Position numbers and translations under genes: made by a program | Shown here: one piece after another, positions 29,167 through 38,493 of the stretch | How positions within the stretch are numbered: position 1 is the stretch's first letter | How the letters are laid out: every line of letters starts with the position of its first letter | Assembly: GCA_910584265.1 (NCBI GenBank) | Contig: CAJTZE010000008.1 | Location: 1 to 64,000, forward strand | Source of the DNA: an uncultured Dorea sp. | Lineage (GTDB): Bacteria > Bacillota > Clostridia > Lachnospirales > Lachnospiraceae | DNA length: 64,000 nt | Reading direction: 5' to 3' | The notes under the pieces: model-generated | Database searches by the model: none | Told to the model about the DNA's origin: nothing | The model's input: the letters and a program-made list of their open reading frames with translations, nothing else

Positions 29167-29201
29167 TTCCTTATAATTTCCTTAGATTTGTTCTGTAGAA
29201 T
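29167..29201 (+). promoter_or_regulatory. Candidate response-regulator site upstream of ABC module 2
   Basis: TTCCTTA occurs twice (29167-29173 and 29178-29184), again with 11-bp period, 11 bp before a -10-like TAGAAT (29196-29201). No -35 match is seen. The layout resembles the SpaR-type direct-repeat boxes of lantibiotic systems. Confidence 0.4.
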
Positions 29202-29225
29202 GCTTTTTGTAAGGAGGAAAAAGCA

Positions 29226-29945
29226 ATGGAACGAATAATTTTAGAAACAAGAGCATTGTGTAAGAATTTCAGGAACCAGAAGGCGGTGAATCAGGTATCC
29301 CTTCAGGTTCCTGAAAATCATGTCTACGGACTTTTAGGACCCAACGGAGCCGGTAAATCCACGCTTCTTAAGATGGCTACCGGAATGCTGCGCCCGGATT
29401 CAGGGGAGATTTTATTTGAAGGAGAGCCCTGGACCAGAAAAGCGCTGGGGAAGATCGGAGCATTGATTGAAGTTCCGGCAATTTATGATAATCTGACAGC
29501 GAGAGAAAATCTGCAGGTCAGAACAACGCTTCTTGGGCTGCCGGAGAGACGGATAGATGAAGCGCTGGAAAAAGCAGGGATTACCGGAACTGGGAGGAAA
29601 CGTGCCGGACAATTTTCCCTTGGTATGAAGCAGAGGCTTGGTATTGCGGCGGCGCTAATTTCGGAGCCAAAACTCCTGATTCTTGACGAACCGGCCAACG
29701 GCCTGGACCCCTTTGGGATACAGGAGCTTCGGGAAATGATCCGAAGGCTTCCGGGGGAAGGGGTTACCGTAATCCTGTCCAGCCATATTCTGGGGGAGGT
29801 AGAGCAGATCGCCGATCATATCGGAATCATGGTGAACGGCCGTCTGGGTTATCAGGGCGGCCTGCCGGAAAAGGGGCATCTGGAGAAGAAGTTTCTACAG
29901 GTGGCAGAAAAATGCAGGGAGGCGGAAGGCTATGACAATAATTAA
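29226..29945 (+). CDS. Lantibiotic-immunity-type ABC ATPase (module 2)
   Basis: 239 residues, close in size and layout to BcrA/NisF/MutF ATPases. Walker A GPNGAGKST near 36, signature FSLGMKQRLGIAAA near 133, Walker B LLILDEPANGLDP, H-loop SSHILGEVE. Unlike module 1, the signature begins FSLG rather than LSGG, as in lantibiotic immunity ATPases. GTAAGGAGG precedes the ATG. It overlaps the next permease by 14 nt. Confidence 0.9.
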   Translation: MERIILETRALCKNFRNQKAVNQVSLQVPENHVYGLLGPNGAGKSTLLKMATGMLRPDSGEILFEGEPWTRKALGKIGALIEVPAIYDNLTARENLQVRTTLLGLPERRIDEALEKAGITGTGRKRAGQFSLGMKQRLGIAAALISEPKLLILDEPANGLDPFGIQELREMIRRLPGEGVTVILSSHILGEVEQIADHIGIMVNGRLGYQGGLPEKGHLEKKFLQVAEKCREAEGYDNN

Positions 29946-30711
29946 TTCATATTTTATGGCGGAGAAACTAAAATTCCGCCGCACTCTCACCGGAAAATTA
30001 TGTTGGTGTGTTCCGATTCTTCTGGCGGCAGGCGCTTCGTGGCTGGCAAGAGATTATGTACAGATTGACAGCTTTAATTGGTGGTATATAGGAATGCTTC
30101 CAGGATATTTGACGCTTCTGTGCTGCCAGGTGGTCCGAAAAGATAAGCGTATGAAGGATCAGATTGTACTTACACTCCCTTTGGAGCCCGCGCTGGTCTG
30201 GGATGCTAAAATTCTGTACTGTGCCGGAATGCTGGCGGTTTCTAATCTGGTATTGGGGGTTTTTGCTTTTTTTGCAGGGATTCCGGCAAAGCTGCTGTTT
30301 GGAGCGGGGCAGATGATAGAGATTAGTCCTATACGGATCCTGTCAGCCTGCATCCTGCTTAGTATCTGTTATCTGTGGCAGATTCCTGCCTGCCTGTGGG
30401 CGGCAGTCCGCGTGGGATTCCTTCCGGCGTTTCTTGTGAATCTTTTGTGCAATACAGCAGGCGCGGTGTATCTTTCGCTGACGGACTGGTGGATATTCTG
30501 TCCTTATGCAGTACCGGCAAGGCTGATGTGCGCGGTAATCCGGGTTCTGCCAAACGGCCTTGTGGCAGAAGAGGGCAGCCTGACATTTTCGCCGGAGCTG
30601 CTGGAAATGCAGGCAGTAATCCCCGGAATGGCTGTCTGTGTGGGAGTATTTTTGGCAGCGTGGGGATTCACCAGAAAATGGTATGGCAAAACTGCCGGAA
30701 GCCGGAAATAG
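29932..30711 (+). CDS. Lantibiotic immunity permease, MutE/EpiE type (module 2)
   Basis: 259 residues with six hydrophobic segments. The N-terminal YFMAEKLKFRRTLTGKL and the FNWWYIGMLPG segment resemble the MutE/EpiE immunity permeases that, with an F-type ATPase and a G-type permease, remove lantibiotics from the membrane. It overlaps the ATPase gene by 14 nt. No lantibiotic precursor or modification enzyme is visible nearby, so this would be resistance or immunity without production. Confidence 0.82.
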   Translation: MTIINSYFMAEKLKFRRTLTGKLCWCVPILLAAGASWLARDYVQIDSFNWWYIGMLPGYLTLLCCQVVRKDKRMKDQIVLTLPLEPALVWDAKILYCAGMLAVSNLVLGVFAFFAGIPAKLLFGAGQMIEISPIRILSACILLSICYLWQIPACLWAAVRVGFLPAFLVNLLCNTAGAVYLSLTDWWIFCPYAVPARLMCAVIRVLPNGLVAEEGSLTFSPELLEMQAVIPGMAVCVGVFLAAWGFTRKWYGKTAGSRK

Positions 30712-30727
30712 TAGAGGAGGGAAAAGC

Positions 30728-31465
30728 ATGATTCGGATGATAAAAGGCGAATGGAAGAAAATGAAGCATACACCGCTTCTGTACCTGCATTTGTGGATTC
30801 CGCTGCTTGCACCGGCGGTCTTTCTGCTATATTTTCGATATGCGCCGTGGGAGCCGGAGCAGGAGGTTTGCGCTTATGCGGAGGTACTGGGGATAGCTTA
30901 TCCGCTTGTTTCGGCCATTATCAGCCAGCTGTCCGTAGAACTGGAAGAACCGGGGCATTGTCAGCTTTTGCTGCTCGGACAGGAAAGAAAATGGAAAGCA
31001 TTTGCAGGAAAATGGACGGCGCTTCTGATTCTTTCTTTTGGGGCGGCCGTGACTGCCGTGGCTGGATTTGGTTTTCTATACGGCCCGCTGACGGGTGACA
31101 GTCCGTTTCAGATGGGTCTGTATGTTCTTTTGGCATTGACGTTGTGGGGAGGGCAGATTCCGATTTATCTGTTGCATTTGATGCTTGGGCTCGTGTCTGG
31201 CCGGGGAGTTTCTATCATAATCGGAGTTGGGGAAGCCGTGCTGGCAGCGCTTTTTCTGACTGGACTGGGAGACGGAAGATGGATGTTTCTTCCATGTGCA
31301 TTCAGTGGCAGATGGAGCAGTTATCTGTTATTATATGAAAGGAATCTAAGGGAAGCGGCAGACTTGAGAGGAGAGTTCCTGTTAAGCGCCGCAGTAACGG
31401 TTCTTGCGGCGGCAGCAGTATTTATATGGTATAGTTTTTATGAGGGAAGGAGATACAGCGACTGA
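30728..31465 (+). CDS. Lantibiotic immunity permease, MutG type (module 2)
   Basis: 245 residues, six hydrophobic segments. N-terminal MIRMIKGEWKKMKHTPLLYLHLWIP resembles the second permease (EpiG/MutG) of lantibiotic immunity exporters. The frame runs back to 30638 inside the first permease gene, but GAGGAGGG directly before the ATG at 30728 fixes the start. Its TGA overlaps the ATG of the response regulator by one base. Confidence 0.8.
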   Translation: MIRMIKGEWKKMKHTPLLYLHLWIPLLAPAVFLLYFRYAPWEPEQEVCAYAEVLGIAYPLVSAIISQLSVELEEPGHCQLLLLGQERKWKAFAGKWTALLILSFGAAVTAVAGFGFLYGPLTGDSPFQMGLYVLLALTLWGGQIPIYLLHLMLGLVSGRGVSIIIGVGEAVLAALFLTGLGDGRWMFLPCAFSGRWSSYLLLYERNLREAADLRGEFLLSAAVTVLAAAAVFIWYSFYEGRRYSD

Positions 31466-32127
31466 TGGCAGTAAAAATCCTTGCGGTGGATGATGAGAAG
31501 AATATCCTGAAATTGATTAAGACTGCTTTGGAAAAGGACGGATATCTGGTTTATACAGAGTCAGACCCGGAAAAAGCGGTGCAGGAGAGCTTTGCAGAGT
31601 ATGATTTGATCCTGCTGGATGTTATGATGCCTGGAATGGATGGCTTTACCTTTTGTGAGAGGATCCGGGGACAGGCGGACTGCCCGATTCTGTTCCTGAC
31701 AGCAAAAACGGCAGAGGAGGATGTGATCCGGGGACTAGGGCTGGGCGGAGACGATTATATTACGAAGCCCTTTGGAATCGGGGAGCTGCGGGCCAGAGTA
31801 CGGGCACATGTAAGAAGAGAACGCAGAGAAAGAAAATATGTGGTTTCTATTGACGGCGTGCAGTTTTTGCTGCAGGCAAAGCAGGTGTTTTACGATGGGA
31901 AGGAGCTGGCATTTACCAGAGGCGAGTATGCGATCTGTGAATATCTGGCGCTGCATCGGGGACAGACATTTTCCAGAGAACAGATCTATGAGCAGGTATA
32001 TGGCTATGATAAGGAAAGCGGCAGCTCTGCGGTTACAGAGCATATCAAGAATATACGGTCAAAATGTGCGAGACTTGGATTTGCGCCGATTGAGACAGTC
32101 TGGGGGATCGGATACCGATGGAAATAG
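31465..32127 (+). CDS. OmpR-family response regulator (module 2)
   Basis: 220 residues. Receiver domain with acidic pair at D9-D10, phospho-acceptor D52 in LLDVMMPGMDG, TAKTAEED and KPFG; winged-helix domain from about residue 125. Starts within the stop of the upstream permease gene (TGATG) and overlaps the kinase gene by 10 nt. Resembles NsrR/SpaR-like regulators of lantibiotic response. Likely target: the 11-bp-period repeats at 29167-29184. Confidence 0.92.
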   Translation: MAVKILAVDDEKNILKLIKTALEKDGYLVYTESDPEKAVQESFAEYDLILLDVMMPGMDGFTFCERIRGQADCPILFLTAKTAEEDVIRGLGLGGDDYITKPFGIGELRARVRAHVRRERRERKYVVSIDGVQFLLQAKQVFYDGKELAFTRGEYAICEYLALHRGQTFSREQIYEQVYGYDKESGSSAVTEHIKNIRSKCARLGFAPIETVWGIGYRWK

Positions 32128-33584
32128 GAATGAAAAACAGAGGGAAAAAAGATAAGAAAAAGGGCCTGTATATGGTATTTATCGGTTATTTGGCCTGGTT
32201 TAGCATTGGGACTGTGCTTTTGATCGGGATATGGATCGCTGCATTTTCTGTCTGCGCAAATATGGGCTGGGTGTGCCGGGCCGACTGGATGCAGGCAGAG
32301 ATTGACCGGATATCCGAGGAAATAACAGGCGGAGATATTGTGCCGGAAGATCTTCTGCCGGAGGGCAGCAGCTATGGGGTATATTCCAGAAACGGAGAGT
32401 ATCTATATGGAAATTTTTCAGAAGAAGACAGAGAAAAAGCATTCCGGTATATGGAGGAAGGACAGAATCAGGCGGACGGATCAGCCTATTACCGTTATTT
32501 AAAAAAGGATAATGGGGAGATATGCATTATACGGTACAATATGTTTGCACAGTTTGCAAATCCGGTATTGAGAAAGGTGAGCCCTAATGCGGAGCATTTA
32601 TTTGTACATCTGTTCTTGCTGCTGTTTTTGCTGCAGGCTGTCTGGATAGCAAGGCGCTTTGGAACTGCCATGAAGAGACATCTGGAGGTGCTTGGCCGGG
32701 TAACGGAGATGATCCGGGCAGAAAATCTGGATTTTGAAAGAGAGTCATCCAATATCCGGGAAATTGATGAAATTCTGAATTCCCTGTTTCGGATGAAGGA
32801 GGAACTGAAGCATTCTCTTGAATGTCAGTGGGAGACAGAGAAACGGAAAGAGGAGCAGATTGCCGCGCTGGCTCACGATATTAAGACGCCCCTTACGGTG
32901 ATCCGGGGTAATGCAGAGCTGGCGGCAGAGGAATGCGGCGGGGATATCCGGGAATATAACCAGTGTATTTTAGAAGGCGCGGCGGAGATCGGTGACTATC
33001 TGGAAGCGCTGCAGGAAATGCTTCATCCTAAAGTGAGCGGCGAAGGGGGCAATGAGAAAAAACTGCAAGAGGCAGATTGGCGGAAGTTTTGCAAACGTGT
33101 TATAAGGCAGGCGGAGATACTGGCTGCGGGAAAAAATATCCTGGTTACCTCCGAATATATAAATTGTGCAGAAGTGCTTGCGATTGATGAAAGAAAGCTG
33201 TACAGGGCGGTTATGAATATTATTTCTAATGCGGCAGAGTATTGTCCGGGACAGGGCAGGATCCATATAAAATTTCAGTGCGCTGAGCCTGGGGAAGCAG
33301 GAGGACAGGATGCAGAAGAGAGGGGAGCATTTCAGATCTGCGTCAGCGACAGCGGGCCGGGATTTGACAAGGAGGCGCTTGTTCATGGAACGGAACAGTT
33401 CTATCAGGGGGACAAAAGCCGTTCGGGAAAGGGGCATTACGGAATGGGTCTTTATATAGCAGAAACATTTGTGAAAAGCCAGGGAGGACGGTTAACTCTC
33501 GGAAGCTCAAAGGAGCTTGGCGGAGCAGAGGTGGTGATTGAAGGCAATATGAAACGGCCATTTCCGACGCTGGAACGACCGTAG
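32118..33584 (+). CDS. Sensor histidine kinase with extracellular sensor domain (module 2)
   Basis: 488 residues. Helices at about 20-42 and 160-177 frame an extracellular domain of about 115 residues, unlike the module 1 kinase. A HAMP-like linker follows, then the phospho-acceptor His (about H253) in ALAHDIKTPLTVIRG, and an ATPase domain with NIISNAAEY, DSGPGF and GMGLYIAE. The layout is that of lantibiotic-sensing SpaK/NisK relatives. ATG at 32118 behind GGGGGA is chosen; ATG at 32130 is possible. Last gene of module 2. Confidence 0.9.
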   Translation: MEIGMKNRGKKDKKKGLYMVFIGYLAWFSIGTVLLIGIWIAAFSVCANMGWVCRADWMQAEIDRISEEITGGDIVPEDLLPEGSSYGVYSRNGEYLYGNFSEEDREKAFRYMEEGQNQADGSAYYRYLKKDNGEICIIRYNMFAQFANPVLRKVSPNAEHLFVHLFLLLFLLQAVWIARRFGTAMKRHLEVLGRVTEMIRAENLDFERESSNIREIDEILNSLFRMKEELKHSLECQWETEKRKEEQIAALAHDIKTPLTVIRGNAELAAEECGGDIREYNQCILEGAAEIGDYLEALQEMLHPKVSGEGGNEKKLQEADWRKFCKRVIRQAEILAAGKNILVTSEYINCAEVLAIDERKLYRAVMNIISNAAEYCPGQGRIHIKFQCAEPGEAGGQDAEERGAFQICVSDSGPGFDKEALVHGTEQFYQGDKSRSGKGHYGMGLYIAETFVKSQGGRLTLGSSKELGGAEVVIEGNMKRPFPTLERP

Positions 33585-33655
33585 TAAATGCATTTTGCGG
33601 AAATGAAATATTGATTTGAAAGAGAATAGAATATTTTGAATAAAAGAAAAAGAAT

Positions 33656-33682
33656 TTAGCACTCGACACTTGACTTGGCTAA
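33656..33682 (+). promoter_or_regulatory. Degenerate CIRCE (HrcA operator) ahead of clpB
   Basis: A perfect left arm TTAGCACTC (33656-33664), exactly nine bases, then CTTGGCTAA (33674-33682), which keeps 5 of 9 positions of the consensus GAGTGCTAA. It overlaps the -35 element of the clpB promoter, where a repressor would act. Confidence 0.6.
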
Positions 33683-33698
33683 TAATCAGTGTTATACT
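33670..33698 (+). promoter_or_regulatory. Promoter of clpB
   Basis: TTGACT (33670-33675), a 17-bp spacer and TATACT (33693-33698). Confidence 0.75.
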
Positions 33699-33780
33699 CC
33701 GAGTAGAACAAAGAAAACTACAGCATAAATACCGGCCCGCCTTGGCAGGCTGGCAGAGATGTCAGGAGGAGGCATTGATT

Positions 33781-36363
33781 ATGAATATTAATAAATTTAC
33801 CCAGAAATCGATTCAGGCAGTTCAGGATTGTGAGAAGACTGCCATGGAATATGGCAATCAGGAGATTGAGCAGGAACATCTGTTGTATGCGCTGCTTACT
33901 CAGGAGGACGGCCTGATTCCCAAGATGATGGAGAAGATGGGCTTAGATGTGAATCTGGTTACAAACCGGGTAGAGCAAGCCATTGGAAAGCGGGCCAAGG
34001 TGCAGGGAGGCAAGCAGTATGTGGGACAGGATTTGAACAATGTTCTGGTTCATGCAGAGGATGAAGCGAAGCAGATGGGGGATGAGTACGTATCGGTAGA
34101 GCACTTGTTTCTTGCGCTGCTTAAGTATCCGAGCAGGGTTATGAAAGAGCTGTTTCGGGAGATGGGAATCAGCAGAGAAGGCTTCCTGCAGGCGCTCTCA
34201 ACCGTACGCGGCAACCAGAGGGTGACCAGCGATAATCCGGAAGCCACTTACGATACCCTGAATAAGTATGGGACGGATCTGGTGGAGCGGGCCAGAGAGC
34301 AGAAGATGGATCCTGTGATCGGGCGGGATATGGAGATCCGGAATGTGGTACGGATTCTTTCCCGAAAGACGAAGAACAATCCGGTTCTGATCGGTGAGCC
34401 GGGCGTCGGCAAGACGGCCGTAGCAGAGGGGCTTGCTCAGAGGATTGTTAAGGGAGACGTGCCGGAGGGCTTAAAGGATAAGACGATTTTCTCGCTGGAT
34501 ATGGGCGCGCTGGTGGCGGGAGCTAAGTACCGGGGAGAATTTGAGGAGCGTTTGAAGGCTGTGCTGGAAGAGGTGAAGAACAGCGACGGACGGATCATTC
34601 TGTTTATCGACGAGCTGCATACCATTGTGGGAGCAGGCAAGACCGACGGCGCGATGGATGCAGGCAACATGTTAAAGCCGATGCTTGCAAGGGGCGAGCT
34701 TCATTGTATCGGCGCAACGACTCTGGACGAATACCGGCAGTATATTGAGAAGGACGCGGCGCTGGAACGCCGTTTCCAGCCGGTTCAGGTGGATGAGCCG
34801 ACTGTGGAGGATGCAGTTTCTATCCTCCGGGGGCTGAAGGAGCGGTACGAGGTATTCCACGGAGTGAAGATTACAGACGGTGCGCTGGTTGCGGCGGCTA
34901 CGTTGTCTAACCGTTATATTTCCGACCGTTTCCTGCCGGATAAGGCCATCGATCTGGTGGACGAGGCCTGTGCGCTGATCAAGACGGAGCTGGATTCCAT
35001 GCCTACGGAACTGGATGAACTAAACCGCCGGATCATGCAGATGGAGATTGAAGAGGCGGCGCTTAAGAAAGAGGAGGACCGGCTGAGTAAAGAGCGGTTA
35101 GAGCATCTGCAGCAGGAGCTTGCAGAGCTCCGGGAGGAGTATGCCGGGGCAAAGGCACAGTGGGACAACGAGAAGAACGGAATTGAACGTGTGCGCAGGG
35201 TACGAGAAGAGATTGAGAATATCGGCAAAGAAATTCAGAAAGCTCAACAGGCTTATGATCTGAACCGGGCGGCGGAGCTGCAATACGGAAAACTCCCGGA
35301 GCTGCAAAAGCAGCTTAGCGAGCTGGAGTCTGAGACGAGGGACGAGGACCGCTCACTGGTACATGAGAGCGTGACTGATGAAGAGATTGCTAAGATTGTG
35401 TCCCGTTGGACAGGGATTCCGGTTGCCAAGCTGAACGAGAGCGAGCGGAGCAAGACCCTGCATCTGGGGGATGTGCTCCACAGGCGGGTGATCGGGCAGG
35501 ATGAAGGAGTGGAGCTTGTGACGGAAGCAATTATTCGTTCCAAGGCAGGGATCAAGGATCCTACCAAGCCCATCGGTTCCTTCCTGTTCCTGGGTCCTAC
35601 CGGAGTGGGAAAGACGGAGCTTGCCAAGGCGCTGGCAGAGAGTCTGTTTGACGATGAGAGCAATATGGTGCGGATCGATATGAGCGAATATATGGAGAAA
35701 TATTCCGTATCCCGCCTGATCGGAGCGCCTCCGGGATACGTTGGATACGATGAAGGCGGACAGCTTACGGAGGCAGTGAGAAGAAAGCCTTATTCGGTGG
35801 TTCTGTTTGACGAGGTGGAGAAGGCTCATCCAGATGTATTTAACGTGCTGTTGCAGGTACTTGACGATGGACGCATTACAGATTCACAGGGACGTACCGT
35901 TGACTTTAAGAATACGATCCTTATTATGACCTCCAACATCGGCTCGTCCTATCTTCTTGAGGGGATTGACGAGAATGGAAATATCAGTGAAGAGAGCCAG
36001 AGCATGGTCATGAATGAGCTGAGGGCGCATTTCAGGCCGGAATTTTTAAATCGGCTGGATGAGACAATTTTGTTCAAGCCATTGACGAAAGGGAATATTT
36101 ATGACATCATTGATTTATTAGTAAAGGATGTCAATAAGCGTCTGGCGGATCGGGAGCTCCAGATCGAGCTGACCGAGACCGCCAAGAATCATATCGTTAC
36201 AGGCGGCTATGACCCGATGTACGGGGCGAGACCGTTGAAGCGTTATCTGCAGAAGCATGTGGAAACTCTGGCGGCAAGGCTGATGCTGGAAGGAAATGTG
36301 TCCGCCGGACAGACGGTCGTGATTGACGAATCAGATGGGAAATTAACGGCAGGGAGCAGATAA
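33781..36363 (+). CDS. clpB: ATP-dependent disaggregase ClpB
   Basis: Hsp100 chaperone that rescues aggregated proteins with DnaK. 860 residues with the N-domain (1-150), first AAA+ module with Walker [14 protein letters not shown], a long coiled-coil middle domain (about 400-525), and second AAA+ module with [12 protein letters not shown] and the pore-loop GYVGYDEGG. The middle domain separates it from ClpA and its length from ClpC. The frame extends to 33670, but AGGAGG before the ATG at 33781 sets the start. The CIRCE-like operator points to HrcA control. Its stop overlaps dinB by one base. Confidence 0.96.
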   Translation: MNINKFTQKSIQAVQDCEKTAMEYGNQEIEQEHLLYALLTQEDGLIPKMMEKMGLDVNLVTNRVEQAIGKRAKVQGGKQYVGQDLNNVLVHAEDEAKQMGDEYVSVEHLFLALLKYPSRVMKELFREMGISREGFLQALSTVRGNQRVTSDNPEATYDTLNKYGTDLVERAREQKMDPVIGRDMEIRNVVRILSRKTKNNPVLIGEPGVGKTAVAEGLAQRIVKGDVPEGLKDKTIFSLDMGALVAGAKYRGEFEERLKAVLEEVKNSDGRIILFIDELHTIVGAGKTDGAMDAGNMLKPMLARGELHCIGATTLDEYRQYIEKDAALERRFQPVQVDEPTVEDAVSILRGLKERYEVFHGVKITDGALVAAATLSNRYISDRFLPDKAIDLVDEACALIKTELDSMPTELDELNRRIMQMEIEEAALKKEEDRLSKERLEHLQQELAELREEYAGAKAQWDNEKNGIERVRRVREEIENIGKEIQKAQQAYDLNRAAELQYGKLPELQKQLSELESETRDEDRSLVHESVTDEEIAKIVSRWTGIPVAKLNESERSKTLHLGDVLHRRVIGQDEGVELVTEAIIRSKAGIKDPTKPIGSFLFLGPTGVGKTELAKALAESLFDDESNMVRIDMSEYMEKYSVSRLIGAPPGYVGYDEGGQLTEAVRRKPYSVVLFDEVEKAHPDVFNVLLQVLDDGRITDSQGRTVDFKNTILIMTSNIGSSYLLEGIDENGNISEESQSMVMNELRAHFRPEFLNRLDETILFKPLTKGNIYDIIDLLVKDVNKRLADRELQIELTETAKNHIVTGGYDPMYGARPLKRYLQKHVETLAARLMLEGNVSAGQTVVIDESDGKLTAGSR

Positions 36364-37628
36364 TGTCCATTATATTTCATATTGATGTAAATTCTGCCTT
36401 CTTAAGCTGGACGGCAGTAGAAGAATTAAAAAACGGCGGAGAACGGGATCTTCGTGAGATACCGTCGATCATCGGCGGCGACCAGCAGTCGCGCCATGGC
36501 GTGGTGCTTGCCAAGTCCATCTCCGCAAAGAAATACGGCATTCGCACCGGGGAACCGGTTGTGAATGCCTTTCGTAAGTGCCCGAAGCTTACGATGGAGT
36601 CTCCGAATCACCGGCTGTACCGGGAATACAGCCGGAAGCTGATGGAATTTCTCTATACCTATACCCCGGATATCGAACAGGTAAGCGTGGATGAGTGTTA
36701 TCTGGATTTTACCGGAATCGCACATTTATTTTCCTCACCGGTGGAGGGTGCGCTGGAGATCAAGAACCGGATATATGACAGGTTTGGATTTACGGTAAAT
36801 ATTGGAATCTCCACCAATAAGCTGCTGGCAAAGATGGCATCGGATTTTGAGAAGCCGAATAAGGTCCATACGCTGTTCCCGGAGGAAATCAGGGAGAAGA
36901 TGTGGAAGCTTCCCGTATCGGAGCTGTATATGGCGGGGCGTTCCAGCGTGGAGACTTTAAAGAAGCTGGAAATCTACACTATAGGAGATCTGGCGCAGAC
37001 GGATCCGGAGATCCTCACCCTGCATCTGAAAAGCCATGGCCGCATGCTGTGGGAATCTGCCAATGGAAAGGGGGATTCCTGTGTTGTAACAGAGAAATCC
37101 GCGGCGAAGGGAATCGGCAATTCCACAACTCTGTCAAAGGATGTTACGACAGAGGAGGAGGCGGGAGAGGTTCTTCTAAGGCTTGCAGAAAGTGTGGCCG
37201 GAAGGCTTAGAAAAGCTGGACAGAAGGCAAATATGCTGAGCGTTGAGATTAAATACTATAATTTTGAAGTGACATACCACCAGAGACAGATAAAAAGACC
37301 CTCAAACAGCGATATGGAAATCTACAGGGAAGCAGTTTCTTTGTTCCGGGAATTGTGGGATGGGAGGCCGGTAAGGCTTCTTGGGATCCGGAGCTCTAAG
37401 CTGGTAAGGGAGGATGAGCCGGAGCAGCTTAGTATCTTTGATATTCCGATGCCAGAAACCGGCGGATGGAAACAGACATCCAAAACATCTGCCGGGAAGG
37501 AAGCGCAAGGGGAAAATCGTATGCCGGATGCGGATAAGCAAAGGAAGCTTGACCGGGCGCTGGATGAGATCCGAAAAAAATATGGAGAGGATGCCATAAA
37601 GCGGGGACGCTTTTTTCCATCTAAATAG
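36363..37628 (+). CDS. dinB: Y-family DNA polymerase (Pol IV/DinB-like)
   Basis: Translesion polymerase, 421 residues. The catalytic acidic residues are in IFHIDVNSAFLSW and QVSVDECYLDF; the thumb/little-finger region includes VGISTNKLLAKMASD. After about residue 350 there is a SIFD(I)P-like segment (EQLSIFDIP), close to the beta-clamp binding motif, then a basic tail. Its ATG overlaps the clpB stop (TAATG), so it appears to be co-transcribed with a heat-shock gene. No LexA box is visible at this start. Confidence 0.93.
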   Translation: MSIIFHIDVNSAFLSWTAVEELKNGGERDLREIPSIIGGDQQSRHGVVLAKSISAKKYGIRTGEPVVNAFRKCPKLTMESPNHRLYREYSRKLMEFLYTYTPDIEQVSVDECYLDFTGIAHLFSSPVEGALEIKNRIYDRFGFTVNIGISTNKLLAKMASDFEKPNKVHTLFPEEIREKMWKLPVSELYMAGRSSVETLKKLEIYTIGDLAQTDPEILTLHLKSHGRMLWESANGKGDSCVVTEKSAAKGIGNSTTLSKDVTTEEEAGEVLLRLAESVAGRLRKAGQKANMLSVEIKYYNFEVTYHQRQIKRPSNSDMEIYREAVSLFRELWDGRPVRLLGIRSSKLVREDEPEQLSIFDIPMPETGGWKQTSKTSAGKEAQGENRMPDADKQRKLDRALDEIRKKYGEDAIKRGRFFPSK

Positions 37629-37630
37629 TA

Positions 37631-37668
37631 CAGGGAAAGCGATCGGACTTAAGAATCTGATTTCCCTG
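37631..37668 (+). terminator. Hairpin after dinB
   Basis: CAGGGAAA (from 37631) and TTTCCCTG (ending 37668) pair, with extra pairing inside the loop. No T run follows, so it is a weak terminator candidate. Confidence 0.35.
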
Positions 37669-37822
37669 CCGGAAATGACGGACAAATTGAAGGGAGCGTT
37701 TGGAATTTAGCCGGTATATGAATGACTGGATATGAAATAAATGAGCAGAACATTACGAATATATCACTGTATATTGCTCGGAAAACCAGAGAATTTTTAG
37801 CGTGTTCGTTGTTAATTTGTAA

Positions 37823-37860
37823 ATACATTACAAGTGGTAATATTACCACTTGTAATGTAT
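37823..37860. promoter_or_regulatory. 38-bp perfect palindrome: double GntR-type operator ahead of PTS IIA
   Basis: Two inverted copies of one 15-bp element abut here: ATTACAAGTGGTAAT (37827-37841) and ATTACCACTTGTAAT (37842-37856). Flanking bases extend the palindrome to 38 bp. The second copy overlaps the -35 of the IIA promoter. The same element recurs at 39418-39432, 39610-39624 and 39631-39645. Confidence 0.75.
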
Positions 37861-37878
37861 TGGGCGGTATAGTATAAT
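37850..37878 (+). promoter_or_regulatory. Promoter of the PTS IIA gene
   Basis: TTGTAA (37850-37855), a 17-bp spacer and TATAAT (37873-37878). Confidence 0.65.
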
Positions 37879-37918
37879 GAAACCATCAAATAATAAGACC
37901 GTGCAAGGAGGAAGATTG

Positions 37919-38347
37919 ATGGTTGGGATTTTAATTGTCGCACATGGGGATTTTGCCGCCGGGCTTCTGAGCGCCGTGGAACTGATCCTTGGAAAACAGG
38001 AACAGGTTGAGACGATCGGGCTGCATCATGGAGACGGACTGGAGGAATTTGGAGAGAAGGTAGAGAAGGCGCTTGACAAGCTGGATGAGGGAGACGGAGT
38101 AATAGCGTTCGTAGATATTCTTGGGGGGACGCCTTCCAACACCATCTTCAAATGCCTTCAGAAAAAGAAGTTTAAGGCATTTGCCGGAGTCAATATGCCG
38201 ATGGTGGTTCAGGCGGTGACGATGCGCGAGGTGATGAGCGCGGAGGAGACATATGAGGCGGTTCTGGAAACGGCGTCTAAGCCGCCGCTTCTTCTCCATG
38301 ACATGTATCAGGAGATGATGGAAGAGGGTGAGGAAGACGAGATTTAA
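37919..38347 (+). CDS. PTS IIA component, mannose/fructose/sorbose family
   Basis: Cytoplasmic phosphocarrier, 142 residues, receiving phosphate from HPr at His9 (LIVAHGDFAAG) and passing it to IIB. VDILGGTPSN is the other IIA-Man hallmark. AAGGAGG before the ATG at 37919 decides the start; the frame itself opens at 37877 in the -10 region. It is transcribed apart from IIB-IIC-IID, which lie past the minus-strand aldolase, but shares their operator motif. It ends with an acidic tail. Confidence 0.93.
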   Translation: MVGILIVAHGDFAAGLLSAVELILGKQEQVETIGLHHGDGLEEFGEKVEKALDKLDEGDGVIAFVDILGGTPSNTIFKCLQKKKFKAFAGVNMPMVVQAVTMREVMSAEETYEAVLETASKPPLLLHDMYQEMMEEGEEDEI

Positions 38348-38405
38348 AAAGGCGGCAGAAAGCCGTATATTGAAGAAAGCGCTATATGAAAATAGTCCAT
38401 AAGAG

Positions 38406-38449
38406 CATACCGCCTGCATATCTGATCAGTCAGTTATGCAGGCGGTATG
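38406..38449. terminator. Bidirectional terminator between PTS IIA and aldolase
   Basis: CATACCGCCTGCATA and TATGCAGGCGGTATG form a perfect 15-bp stem with a 14-nt loop between two convergent genes. Confidence 0.8.
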
Positions 38450-38493
38450 TTTGTCGTCTATAGGAGGGCATTTCCTATGTAAGGAAAGCGATG

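Noticed and set aside
24504..33584. Search for a lantibiotic precursor or modification genes
   Set aside because: No LanA-like short peptide or LanB/C/M/P gene was found in or beside the two ABC modules.
37823..37860. Terminator
   Set aside because: The perfect palindrome has no T run, overlaps a promoter -35, and its half-sites recur at other promoters; operator fits better.
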